Positions 1-6,686 of a stretch of DNA of 7,668 bases are shown piece after piece. Positions within the stretch are counted from its first letter, which is position 1. Every line of letters starts with the position of its first letter. The notes below the pieces were generated by a model that was not told the DNA's origin, made no database searches, and worked only from the letters and a program-made list of their open reading frames with translations. A program made the translations under genes and the position numbers. The DNA comes from Crenarchaeota archaeon SCGC AAA471-B05 (GTDB lineage: Archaea > Thermoproteota > Thermoprotei > Gearchaeales > Gearchaeaceae): NCBI GenBank assembly GCA_000380705.1, contig AQYM01000028.1, positions 177-7,844 of the forward strand. The letters are read 5' to 3'.

Positions 1-242
1 AAAGAAATTTATTTGAAGAAAAGATAAAAACCAACTTAGAGATACTCAATAAATTAAAGATAGAAGAAGATAGAATACTTCCTGTTTTAAATAAAGTCGA
101 TTTAATAGATAAAAGCGAATTAAATGAAAAAATTAAAATAATAGAAGAATATTTATATAACGATCCTTTATATGTATCTGCTACAGAAAAATATAATTTA
201 GACCTACTTCTGCATACTATAACTAAAAATTTAAGATTTTAA
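1..242 (+). CDS. hflX: C-terminal part of a GTPase, probably HflX (5' end outside window)
   Basis: The frame is open from base 3 to the TAA at 240-242, giving 79 residues of a protein that starts before the window. Residues 30-33 of this fragment read NKVD, the G4 guanine-specificity motif of P-loop GTPases, preceded by a hydrophobic strand (ILPVL). The G5 motif appears as VSA at about residues 58-60, and the protein ends shortly after it. HflX proteins are ribosome-associated GTPases whose GTPase domain is near the C-terminus and often ends soon after G5, and the charged helix before the NKVD strand fits that family. The Walker A and the N-terminal HflX domain lie outside, so another TRAFAC GTPase cannot be excluded. 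The gene runs tail to tail into the heat-shock protein gene with only three bases between the stop codons. Confidence 0.68.
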   Translation, partial: RNLFEEKIKTNLEILNKLKIEEDRILPVLNKVDLIDKSELNEKIKIIEEYLYNDPLYVSATEKYNLDLLLHTITKNLRF

Positions 243-290
243 TTTTTATTCTATTTTTATTTTCTTAGTTTCTTTAGATTTGCCTTTTTT
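242..290 (+). terminator. T-rich terminator region after the GTPase gene
   Basis: Directly after the GTPase stop codon the + strand carries successive T tracts: T5 at 243-247, T5 at 254-258, T4 at 260-263 and T6 at 285-290, with no clear hairpin. Archaeal RNA polymerase commonly terminates in such oligo-T stretches. The same bases encode the lysine-rich C-terminus of the convergent heat-shock protein, whose AAA/AAG codons read as T runs on this strand, so the tracts may be partly a by-product of coding. Confidence 0.4.
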
Positions 291-812
291 AGTTAAAGTT
301 ACTTCTAAAATTCCATTTGAATAACTGGCTTTCGAAGTATCAGGTTCAACTTCATGGGTTAACTCAACTTCTTTGTAATACTTTCTTGGTCCTTTTGTGG
401 AAATTATTAGTTTATTATCTACAACTTCTAAATTAATATCTTCCTTTGAAACGCCGGGAACTTCAGCTACTACTCTAATCTTATCTTCTTCATTTATAAC
501 ATCTACCAAAGGTTCGCGTTCTTCAGAGATTTCTATAGGTTTAGTAAGTCTTCTTGAAGGCCTTATATTACCAAATTCTCTAATTATAGGTTTTCCATCA
601 GGTCCAATTGTTATTGAATAACCATATACAAAAGGTCCAAAAGTTCTGAATGTTTTTTTTCCTTCTTTGAAAGGTTCTCTGAATTCGTACTCTCTTTCAA
701 ATTCTCTGAACGCTTCTTCAAACCATCTTTCTATTTCTCTAAATATTTCATCAAATAGAAATCTTCTTCTCCTCCTCCAAAATGGAAACTCTTCAAATTC
801 GTCTTCCGCCAT
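246..812 (-). CDS. Small heat-shock protein, Hsp20/alpha-crystallin family
   Basis: This 188-residue protein is an ATP-independent holdase chaperone that would assemble into large oligomers and bind unfolding proteins in the cytoplasm. The alpha-crystallin domain covers about residues 98-178. It shows the family patterns VVAEVPGVSKEDI (114-126) and YSNGILEVTL (164-173, with the conserved G-L pair). The C-terminal tail ends in an I-K-I motif (185-187), the IxI element that docks on a neighbouring subunit. The N-terminal arm is long (about 97 residues): a WRRRRRF cluster at 12-18, then an aromatic and charged helix with Phe/Trp at regular spacing (18-48), then a segment containing GPDGKP (70-75) also known from other archaeal sHsps. 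The start ATG sits about 25 bp from a TATA-like palindrome, so a leaderless transcript is likely. It is divergent from an ABC exporter operon. Family is certain; the exact sHsp subgroup is not assigned. Confidence 0.95.
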   Translation of the reverse strand: MAEDEFEEFPFWRRRRRFLFDEIFREIERWFEEAFREFEREYEFREPFKEGKKTFRTFGPFVYGYSITIGPDGKPIIREFGNIRPSRRLTKPIEISEEREPLVDVINEEDKIRVVAEVPGVSKEDINLEVVDNKLIISTKGPRKYYKEVELTHEVEPDTSKASYSNGILEVTLTKKGKSKETKKIKIE

Positions 813-831
813 ATTATTTTTTATATTTGAC

Positions 832-841
832 TTATTAATAA
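832..841. promoter_or_regulatory. Palindromic TATA-like box shared by divergent hsp20 and ABC genes
   Basis: TTATTAATAA is its own reverse complement and resembles an archaeal TATA box on both strands. Its centre (836.5) is 24.5 bp from the A of the hsp20 ATG (812, - strand) and 24.5 bp from the A of the ABC ATPase ATG (861, + strand). Archaeal TATA boxes are usually centred about 26 bp before the transcription start, so both messages would start at or next to their start codons. No other convincing box and no Shine-Dalgarno sequence is seen for either gene in this 48-bp gap. Confidence 0.65.
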
Positions 842-860
842 ATTTTTTAAGAAAATATTT

Positions 861-1613
861 ATGAGAAATTTATCAATTGAAATAGTTAACTTAAATAAAA
901 GATTTAATGAAAACTTCGCTTTGAAGAACATTAATTTACAAATATTCGAAGGAGAAATTTTGGGATTACTTGGACCAAATGGTTCAGGTAAATCAACCTT
1001 ACTTAAACTGATATTGGGAATGATTAAACCTGACTCGGGTAGAATAACAGTTTATGGCTACGATTCAGTCAAAGATTCTTTAAAAATAAGAAAAATATCA
1101 GGTTATGTTCCAGAGGATGTTAGACTTTACGAATTTTTAACAGGAATAGAATATTTAGAATTTATATGTAAAATATACGAGATAGATAATACAAATTTAA
1201 TTTATGATTATTTAAAAATTTTTGAAATTTATGATAAAAAAGATGAAATGATAGCTAGTTATTCATTGGGTATGAAAAGGAAGATAGCTATAATAGCAGC
1301 ACTTATACATAAACCTAAACTATTATTACTAGACGAACCTTTAAATGGACTTGATCCAAAATCTGCCAGAATATTTAAAGATATTATACTTAATTTAAAA
1401 AAGACGTCGACTATAATTTTTAGTACACATATTTTAGAAATTGCCCAAGCTATATGCGATAAAATAGCCATATTGGATAAGGGTCAGTTAATTAATATGG
1501 TCAGCATAAATGAAATATTGGAAATTTCTAAAAACAAATCTCTTGAAGAATATTTTCTAAAGATTACTGGAGGAGATGAGATTAAAAATTTGGTTGAAGT
1601 ACTGTTAAAGTGA
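861..1613 (+). CDS. ABC transporter ATP-binding protein (ABC-2 / CcmA-like class)
   Basis: This 250-residue cytoplasmic ATPase would energise the membrane protein encoded next to it. All nucleotide-binding elements are visible: Walker A GPNGSGKST (38-46), a Q-loop region GYVPEDVRLYEFLTG (81-95) with Glu in the usual Gln position, a signature YSLGMKRK (134-141) in place of LSGGQ, Walker B LLLLDEP (154-160), D-loop NGLDP (162-166) and switch His190 in STH. The Glu in the Q-loop, the SxGMKxK signature and the C-terminal EEYFLKITGG segment (229-238) are typical of ATPases that work with ABC-2-type exporters rather than importers. The ATG at 861 is supported by the TATA-like box 25 bp upstream and by the family N-terminus starting immediately after it. 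The stop TGA overlaps the GTG start of the permease. The substrate is unknown. Confidence 0.93.
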   Translation: MRNLSIEIVNLNKRFNENFALKNINLQIFEGEILGLLGPNGSGKSTLLKLILGMIKPDSGRITVYGYDSVKDSLKIRKISGYVPEDVRLYEFLTGIEYLEFICKIYEIDNTNLIYDYLKIFEIYDKKDEMIASYSLGMKRKIAIIAALIHKPKLLLLDEPLNGLDPKSARIFKDIILNLKKTSTIIFSTHILEIAQAICDKIAILDKGQLINMVSINEILEISKNKSLEEYFLKITGGDEIKNLVEVLLK

Positions 1614-3169
1614 AAAAAATTCTACTTTTAACAATTGTAATTTTAAAAGGAATTACAAGAAAGAATAGTAGGAAAGGATTATCCAGCGACCCAAAAATTA
1701 TCTTATTTATAAATCTAGTCATTTTTCTTTTAATTTTCTCTTCAGTTTATCTAGCTTTAAGTATATTGAAAGAAGAAACATTAATAACGGCTAGATCAGC
1801 TTTAAATGAACTAATTATAAACATTCCTTTTTTCATTTTCATCATGTTCATCCTTGTAGGAATATTATTAATCTTTGAAACAGGAGAAAGTATATTTGAT
1901 GTGGAAACTATAAATTGGATACCTATCAAACCTTATGAATATGTGGTATCTAGTATAATTTCTACTATGTACATATATTCTTTTCCGCTGTTCATACTTA
2001 CAGCATTAATTATACCGTTTTTAATTAAATTTCAGGCATTCTTTCTAATATTAATCTTTATTCTGGCTTTACTCTCTTCAAAATTTATGGCATTATTATT
2101 TGTAGAAATAATAAAAATTTTCCTAGAAGCTTCATTTTCAAAAATTAAAAGGATTAAAGGAAAATATTTGATTAATTTTAGATTATTTTTAATAATAATT
2201 ATAAGCTCGATATTTATAGTGATCACAAATCCTTCATTAATACAAAGATTTTTATTTAATACTAAAAATATAATCGATATTACATGGTTTTTACCTTTTA
2301 ATTGGCCATCAACTTCATTGAAATTTTACATAGAAGAAAATTACATAGGAGCATTAATTAATATTTTACTTACGATAATTTTCTGCTTTTCCTTATTAGT
2401 CTTAGCTTCTTTTTTAAGAAACAAATATTGGGTTTTAGAAAAGCCTTCGATAATTATTGAAAAAAGAAAGAAAAAAGATTTTCTTAATAAAATAATGAAA
2501 GAAAGTAAAATTTCTGCTTTGATTATTAAAGATTTGAAAGCATACGTTAGGAAAATGGAATTGATAAGAACTTACTCACCTATTCTTGGATTGGTGATCC
2601 TTTCATTCTTCATAAGTTCTTCATATCAGATTTCTTTAATAATACCCACAATAATAAACTTAATAATATCTACTGCAGCAATAGGATACGAAGGAAGATC
2701 AATTATAAATATTTATTATTTACCCATTAGTTACAATGAATATTATAAATCAAAATTTATATTTATAATATTCATATCGTTTATTTTATCTTTAATTACT
2801 ATTTTAAATATTTATTTTATTTTATATTTAAATTTATTATATTTATTTATATTATTTTGTTTTATATTTTTAATTAGTCTTTTGACTTCAAAAATAGGAT
2901 TAACTATAGGATTGAAATACCCAAAATTTGAGGAAACAAAATTAAGTAAAATGATAAGTCTTAAAGGAGCATATCTATCTTTGATAATAGGTGGAATAAT
3001 TTATATATTTACAATATTTTTAATAAGATTAATATTGAATTTACAAATTAATTTAATATTATTTTTACTTTTAATTTTTACATTAATATTTTATTTATTA
3101 TATATAGTATTAAATAAAATTAATCTTAATCTTTCTAAAAAACTTTTAGAGGATGTATCTAAAATTTAA
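1610..3169 (+). CDS. ABC-2-type transporter membrane protein, large polytopic form
   Basis: This 519-residue, very hydrophobic protein has about 12 predicted membrane segments, roughly at 30-52, 71-91, 112-139, 142-165, 190-206, 246-269, 322-337, 340-358, 383-402, 404-426, 452-478 and 481-503. A basic cytoplasmic linker (RKKKD, 286-290) separates two halves. It starts with GTG inside the ATPase stop (GTGA, 1610-1613); an in-frame TGA at 1595-1597 rules out a longer start, so translation is probably coupled. Two related motifs, PIKPYEY (105-111) and PISYNEY (372-378), fit the P-x-S-x-x-E-[YF] motif after TM2 of ABC-2 permeases and suggest a duplicated half-transporter. A further segment YPKFEETKLSKMIS (437-450) resembles archaeal exporter permeases. 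With the ATPase it would form an exporter of unknown substrate. Part of the coding DNA is extremely AT-rich. Alternative: a membrane protein of an uncharacterised archaeal ABC family. Confidence 0.82.
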   Translation: MKKILLLTIVILKGITRKNSRKGLSSDPKIILFINLVIFLLIFSSVYLALSILKEETLITARSALNELIINIPFFIFIMFILVGILLIFETGESIFDVETINWIPIKPYEYVVSSIISTMYIYSFPLFILTALIIPFLIKFQAFFLILIFILALLSSKFMALLFVEIIKIFLEASFSKIKRIKGKYLINFRLFLIIIISSIFIVITNPSLIQRFLFNTKNIIDITWFLPFNWPSTSLKFYIEENYIGALINILLTIIFCFSLLVLASFLRNKYWVLEKPSIIIEKRKKKDFLNKIMKESKISALIIKDLKAYVRKMELIRTYSPILGLVILSFFISSSYQISLIIPTIINLIISTAAIGYEGRSIINIYYLPISYNEYYKSKFIFIIFISFILSLITILNIYFILYLNLLYLFILFCFIFLISLLTSKIGLTIGLKYPKFEETKLSKMISLKGAYLSLIIGGIIYIFTIFLIRLILNLQINLILFLLLIFTLIFYLLYIVLNKINLNLSKKLLEDVSKI

Positions 3170-4176
3170 GATAAAATTTCTTCAAAATTTAAGGGAGGAA
3201 TTCTTTTAATATTTAATTCAAAAATTCCTTGGGCTAATATAGGAAGAGCTATGGTTGCATCACAATAACATGTTACTTTTAAAGCTTTATCGCTTATTTT
3301 ACCCCAACTTACCGCTTCTTCTAAAGTACAACCTGACAAGCCTCCCCATTGTGGCGCATCTGTAGTAATCTGTATAGCATAATGATGTGGTTTAGTTCTA
3401 TTTTCTAGCATTTTGTATAATGGAGCAAGTATTGTGGAAATTTGTACAAAGTCTTTTGGTACTCCTCCCCCAATATAAATTACACCGGTTTTTTTACTGT
3501 TAGCTATAATTTTAGCTATTTCTTCCAAATCTAATGTTGCATCAATGGAAATTAATTTTCCTTTATTTTTCTTAAGATGTGCCAAAGCTATACCATAACC
3601 GCTATCCGAAATAGCAGGAGAATAAACAGGTACTTTTTTAACATAACATGAAGTTATAATACTATTTATTCCTTTGTTATAAAGATAATTACCAAACTTC
3701 CAAAGAAAATTCCTTGACGAATAAACACCTTCAGGTAAAGTGTCTGCAAATTCCATAATTAAATTTTCCATTTTCCTATAATCATCTTCACTTGCAAAGA
3801 CATCGTAAAATCTATCTATGTTATATTTGTATAATTCAGAATCGTCTATGTTAGTAGAACCTTTCCAATAACTAAAACCCATAGCTTCATATATATCTTC
3901 AGATATATTAGCACCTGTAGAAACAATAACATCTACGTAATTATTTTCAACAAGCCATTTAATTATTTTCCACATACCTGCAGTGCTCATTGAGCCAGCT
4001 AAGCCTAAAAATATAACTGTATCTTCGTCCTTTAACATTCTTTCCCAAACATAAAATGCTTCGCCTAATTTTCTTCCCTGATATGCAGTGTCCTTTAAGT
4101 CTTTAAGCAATTCGGATATGCTTCTTTTCTTTATTTCGAAACTCCTTAATTTTTCTACGAAATATGGATTCTGCAT
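3166..4176 (-). CDS. dys: Deoxyhypusine synthase
   Basis: The 336-residue enzyme transfers the aminobutyl group of spermidine, with NAD, to a lysine of translation factor aIF5A, the first step of hypusine formation. The catalytic lysine motif is intact: EAVSWGK at 287-293, Lys293 corresponding to the lysine that forms the enzyme-imine intermediate. Other family blocks are GLAGSMSTAGM (58-68), VSTGANISED (85-94), YSPAISDSGYG (185-195), IYIGGGVPKDF (233-243) and ITTDAPQWGGLSG (270-282), which form the NAD and spermidine sites. Length is close to other archaeal and eukaryal enzymes, so it appears complete. It is the last gene of a leftward cluster, 32 bp after adenine deaminase, with a possible own TATA box in that gap. 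Its TAA interlocks with the TAA of the convergent ABC permease (3166-3169). The aIF5A gene is not in the window. Confidence 0.95.
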   Translation of the reverse strand: MQNPYFVEKLRSFEIKKRSISELLKDLKDTAYQGRKLGEAFYVWERMLKDEDTVIFLGLAGSMSTAGMWKIIKWLVENNYVDVIVSTGANISEDIYEAMGFSYWKGSTNIDDSELYKYNIDRFYDVFASEDDYRKMENLIMEFADTLPEGVYSSRNFLWKFGNYLYNKGINSIITSCYVKKVPVYSPAISDSGYGIALAHLKKNKGKLISIDATLDLEEIAKIIANSKKTGVIYIGGGVPKDFVQISTILAPLYKMLENRTKPHHYAIQITTDAPQWGGLSGCTLEEAVSWGKISDKALKVTCYCDATIALPILAQGIFELNIKRIPPLNFEEILS

Positions 4177-4195
4177 AATCTTAAAATAAGATGAA

Positions 4196-4204
4196 ATAAT
4201 AAAA
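4196..4204 (-). promoter_or_regulatory. Possible TATA box for deoxyhypusine synthase
   Basis: On the - strand the 32-bp gap before the synthase ATG contains TTTTATTA at about -28 to -21. This spacing fits a leaderless archaeal promoter like the others in the window, and no Shine-Dalgarno sequence precedes the ATG. The synthase could therefore be transcribed independently of the adenine deaminase as well as by read-through. The gap is nearly all A/T, so a chance match is possible. Confidence 0.35.
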
Positions 4205-4208
4205 TATT

Positions 4209-5837
4209 TTATTCAGCTAAAACCGGAATAAACTGTTGTTTCTTTACATTGAAAAGTCCTTTATCGCTTATTTTAAGTTCAGGAATCACAAGTAAAGTCA
4301 TGAATGATAATGTTATGAATGGATTTTTTAACTTACAACCATGTTCCCTAACCTTTTCATGAAGTAAATTCAACTTTTTTGCAACCTCATCGGCTCTCTC
4401 TGTACTCATTAAACCAGCTATAGGTAAAGGTAATAAATATTTTGAGGTATAATTTACTAAACATAAACCTCCTCCGCTTAAAATTAATTCATTTACAGCC
4501 TTTACAATAAGTTTATCATCATCACCTACCGCTACTATATTATGAGAATCATGGGCTATGGAAGAAGCTATGGCACAATTTTTTAAGCCAAAACCTTTTA
4601 TAAATCCTGTACTAACGTTATTTTTACCATACCTTTCTACTACAACTATTTTAAGAATATCCTTTTCATTTTCAGCTTCAACAAATCCTTTTCTAGGCTT
4701 AATTTCTTCTATTAAGTGTTCTGTTATTATTTGAGCTTCAATGACTCCTATTACGTTGACCTTGACGTTTTCTTTATCTGTTTTAATCTTTATTCTATTC
4801 TCTTCTAAAAATTTAGTTTTCATAGTATTCCCAGTTTGCTTTGGGTTAGCAATAAATAATGGTTTACCTTCTTTAGCTACAAGAAAACCGTTTATATATA
4901 CTTCGATAGGTGTAAAATTATCCAAATTTTTAATTATAACAAAATCACCATAATCGTTTTCCCTTAACAATCCTACTGGCAACTTATAATGCAGTACAGG
5001 ATATAAGGAAACACATTTTAAAGCTTTAATTGGATCAATATTATATTTTAAAGCTTCGTTTAAGAGCAAATCTAAATGGCCCTTTAATAAATCTGTTACA
5101 AGTATATCATCAGTTACAAAAAAGCATTCAAAATTTTCCTTTACTAATTTTATTAATTCTTTAAAATTTTTTGCAACCGATCCTTCCCTTATCATAATTT
5201 TGACTCCTAATTTTGCTTTCTCCAATGCTTCATCATAAAGAACGCTTTCATGATCAGTAGAAATACCAAATGAAATGTATTTTTTCAACAACTCTCCACG
5301 CAATAAAGGAGCATGCCCATCTATTACTTTACCTAGTTTTTTTGCAATATTTATTTTATTTAACATTTCTTCATCTTCGTTTATTACTGAATAATAATCC
5401 ATAACCTCTCCTAACGCTACTATTTCATCCATTTTCAATAACATTTCAATTTCTCTATGGGTTAAAACCGAACCGTTTGTTTCAAAAACTGTAGCAGGAA
5501 CGCACGAAGGAGCTGTAAAAAAAATCTTTAATGGTGTACCTTTAGAATCGTCTATCATATATTTTATTCCTTCAATACCCAAAACGTTGGCTATTTCATG
5601 AGGATCTGAAACTGTTGCTACTGTACCATGCGGTATTACAACTTCTGCGAACCTGCTAGGACACAATAAACTGCTTTCGATATGAATATGTGCGTCAACA
5701 TACCCAGGTAAAATGTATTTATTATATTCAACATTAGTTTTTTTTACGCTTAATATTTTATTATTTTTAACTAAAATTTTACCTGGATAAATATTCTCGT
5801 TAAAAAGATCTATAATATTACCCTCTATTTCTAGCAT
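4209..5837 (-). CDS. ade: Adenine deaminase
   Basis: This 542-residue metal-dependent amidohydrolase converts adenine to hypoxanthine and ammonia in purine salvage. The N-terminal part has the metal-binding PGYVDAHIHIESS motif (44-56; His50, His52), then SDPHEIANV (77-85), the Glu of ALGEVMDYYS (141-150), GHAP (174-177), STDHES (193-198) and VTDD (241-244), all characteristic of the AdeC family. The C-terminal domain carries SSIAHDSHN (425-433), a block specific for this family and absent from most other amidohydrolases, and LSGGGL (453-458). Length is in the normal range (about 540-600). The ATG follows the TGA of the upstream transporter gene by one base (TGAAATG), so the two are co-transcribed and probably translationally coupled. 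Only a weak AAGGA is seen about 10-14 bases upstream. The context suggests that the coupled transporter supplies a purine-related compound. Confidence 0.95.
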   Translation of the reverse strand: MLEIEGNIIDLFNENIYPGKILVKNNKILSVKKTNVEYNKYILPGYVDAHIHIESSLLCPSRFAEVVIPHGTVATVSDPHEIANVLGIEGIKYMIDDSKGTPLKIFFTAPSCVPATVFETNGSVLTHREIEMLLKMDEIVALGEVMDYYSVINEDEEMLNKINIAKKLGKVIDGHAPLLRGELLKKYISFGISTDHESVLYDEALEKAKLGVKIMIREGSVAKNFKELIKLVKENFECFFVTDDILVTDLLKGHLDLLLNEALKYNIDPIKALKCVSLYPVLHYKLPVGLLRENDYGDFVIIKNLDNFTPIEVYINGFLVAKEGKPLFIANPKQTGNTMKTKFLEENRIKIKTDKENVKVNVIGVIEAQIITEHLIEEIKPRKGFVEAENEKDILKIVVVERYGKNNVSTGFIKGFGLKNCAIASSIAHDSHNIVAVGDDDKLIVKAVNELILSGGGLCLVNYTSKYLLPLPIAGLMSTERADEVAKKLNLLHEKVREHGCKLKNPFITLSFMTLLVIPELKISDKGLFNVKKQQFIPVLAE

Positions 5838-5838
5838 T

Positions 5839-6540
5839 TCAATATATCCTTAGATATTTTCCTAAACTCTTTACTACAAAGTAAGCTACTAAGATACTTA
5901 TAGAAGCTTGAGTAATGTTTATAGGAGCTTCAGCAATGGCAATATAACCAAAAATCATTAATTCATATAAATAATAACCGAGAACCATTTCAGAACCTGC
6001 TATAATCATAGCACTAAGAATAACTATATCTTTAACGTACTTCGATTTTCTTATAGAAAGAAACACACTAGACACACCTAAAACACTGTAAATTAAACCT
6101 ATAGGAAAAGCAAAATAGTAATAATCAATCGGAGAAAGGTTTCTTATAGGATCGCTATAGTTAACATTATAAAAAACATATAAAGAAATAATCATAGTAA
6201 AAAACCCAATAAACATTATCGAATAACTTACATGTAATGGTTTTCTTACCAAATATTTATACACAACGCCTGCAATTAATCCTTCCAAACCTTTAATAAC
6301 AAAAGTACCTGGGACAAACATGTAAGCTGCGAAAGAAGCATCAGATAAAGCTGAGCCTATTGAACCTGCTAAAAATCCAACTAGTGGACCAAATAATATT
6401 GCAGAAATAAATATTACTGCATCTCCTATATTAAGGTAACCACCTGGGACGGGGCTTTTAATAAACTGACCAGAAAAAAATGTAGTAACATAAGTTAAAG
6501 CTATAAAAATAGCCGTAATTGCTATATTTTTACTATTCAT
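5839..6540 (-). CDS. ECF transporter S component (substrate-binding membrane protein)
   Basis: This 233-residue integral membrane protein resembles the riboflavin/pantothenate-type S components of energy-coupling-factor importers (ECF-ribofla_trS group). The typical N-terminal half is clear: first helix with AIFIA (10-14), the AxxxA contact motif for the EcfT subunit, then GGYLNIGDAVIF (33-44), LFGPLVGFLAGSIGSALSD (49-67) and VPGTFVIKGLEGLIAG (76-91). The typical C-terminal half is MIIAGSEMVLGYYLYE (178-193) and IAEAPINITQASIS (202-215). Between them, about residues 103-165, lie two more hydrophobic stretches that the usual six-helix S component lacks. No EcfA or EcfT gene is in the window, so it probably shares a module encoded elsewhere. 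One base separates it from adenine deaminase, which suggests a purine or related substrate, but this is inference. Riboflavin, thiamine or pantothenate remain possible. Confidence 0.8.
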   Translation of the reverse strand: MNSKNIAITAIFIALTYVTTFFSGQFIKSPVPGGYLNIGDAVIFISAILFGPLVGFLAGSIGSALSDASFAAYMFVPGTFVIKGLEGLIAGVVYKYLVRKPLHVSYSIMFIGFFTMIISLYVFYNVNYSDPIRNLSPIDYYYFAFPIGLIYSVLGVSSVFLSIRKSKYVKDIVILSAMIIAGSEMVLGYYLYELMIFGYIAIAEAPINITQASISILVAYFVVKSLGKYLRIY

Positions 6541-6561
6541 AATAAATAATTCTTAAATTAT

Positions 6562-6596
6562 TTACTTAAGTTTTACAAAAGTTTTATTAACCTTAT
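6562..6596 (-). promoter_or_regulatory. Promoter region of the S component-adenine deaminase cluster (candidate)
   Basis: Two TATA-like options exist on the - strand. TTAAGTAA (6562-6569) is centred 25.5 bp before the ATG, which fits a leaderless start. TTAATAAAA (6582-6590) lies further upstream within ATAAGGTTAATAAAAC (6581-6596), would give a leader of roughly 20 nt, and matches the element before the divergent DedA gene. I cannot tell which is used. Confidence 0.4.
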
Positions 6597-6686
6597 ATGT
6601 TCAACTGAAATCTGAATACTATAACACTTTAATTTATTGTTAAAACTAAACTCTTTATTAAAATCCATAAGGTTTTTAAATAAAAC
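6581..6686. repeat. Mirror-image promoter-like element (6581-6596 and 6667-6686)
   Basis: The - strand at 6581-6596 reads ATAAGGTTAATAAAAC and the + strand at 6667-6686 reads ATAAGGTTTTTAAATAAAAC. They share ATAAGGTT and AATAAAAC, with four extra bases in the second. The copies point away from each other toward the S component gene and the DedA gene. They may be TATA plus BRE or binding sites of one regulator. One copy (TTTTTAAAT) overlaps the DedA TATA box. Confidence 0.45.

Noticed and set aside
667..864. Open frame on the + strand opposite the 5' half of hsp20
   Set aside because: It is antisense to a clear alpha-crystallin gene, is rich in Ser/Asn/Leu in the way of reversed Glu/Arg/Phe codons, and has no promoter or family motif of its own.
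1569..1580. Strong Shine-Dalgarno-like GGAGGAGATGAG followed by a short frame from the ATG at 1576
   Set aside because: It is about 30 bases too far from the permease GTG at 1610, and the ATG opens only a ten-codon frame. The bases encode the usual TGG-D-E tail of the ATPase, so it is likely coding sequence.
861..3169. ABC operon as the energising module of the ECF S component
   Set aside because: The ATPase has exporter-type features (EEYFLKITGG tail, SLGMKRK signature) and the partner is a two-half ABC-2 permease without the EcfT coupling-helix motifs. It also has its own divergent promoter far from the S component.
6604..6616. Two CTGA boxes (6605-6608 and 6612-6615), considered as D/D' boxes of a C/D-box sRNA
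   Set aside because: No C box (RTGATGA) is found at a fitting distance on either strand and the spacing between the boxes is too short.
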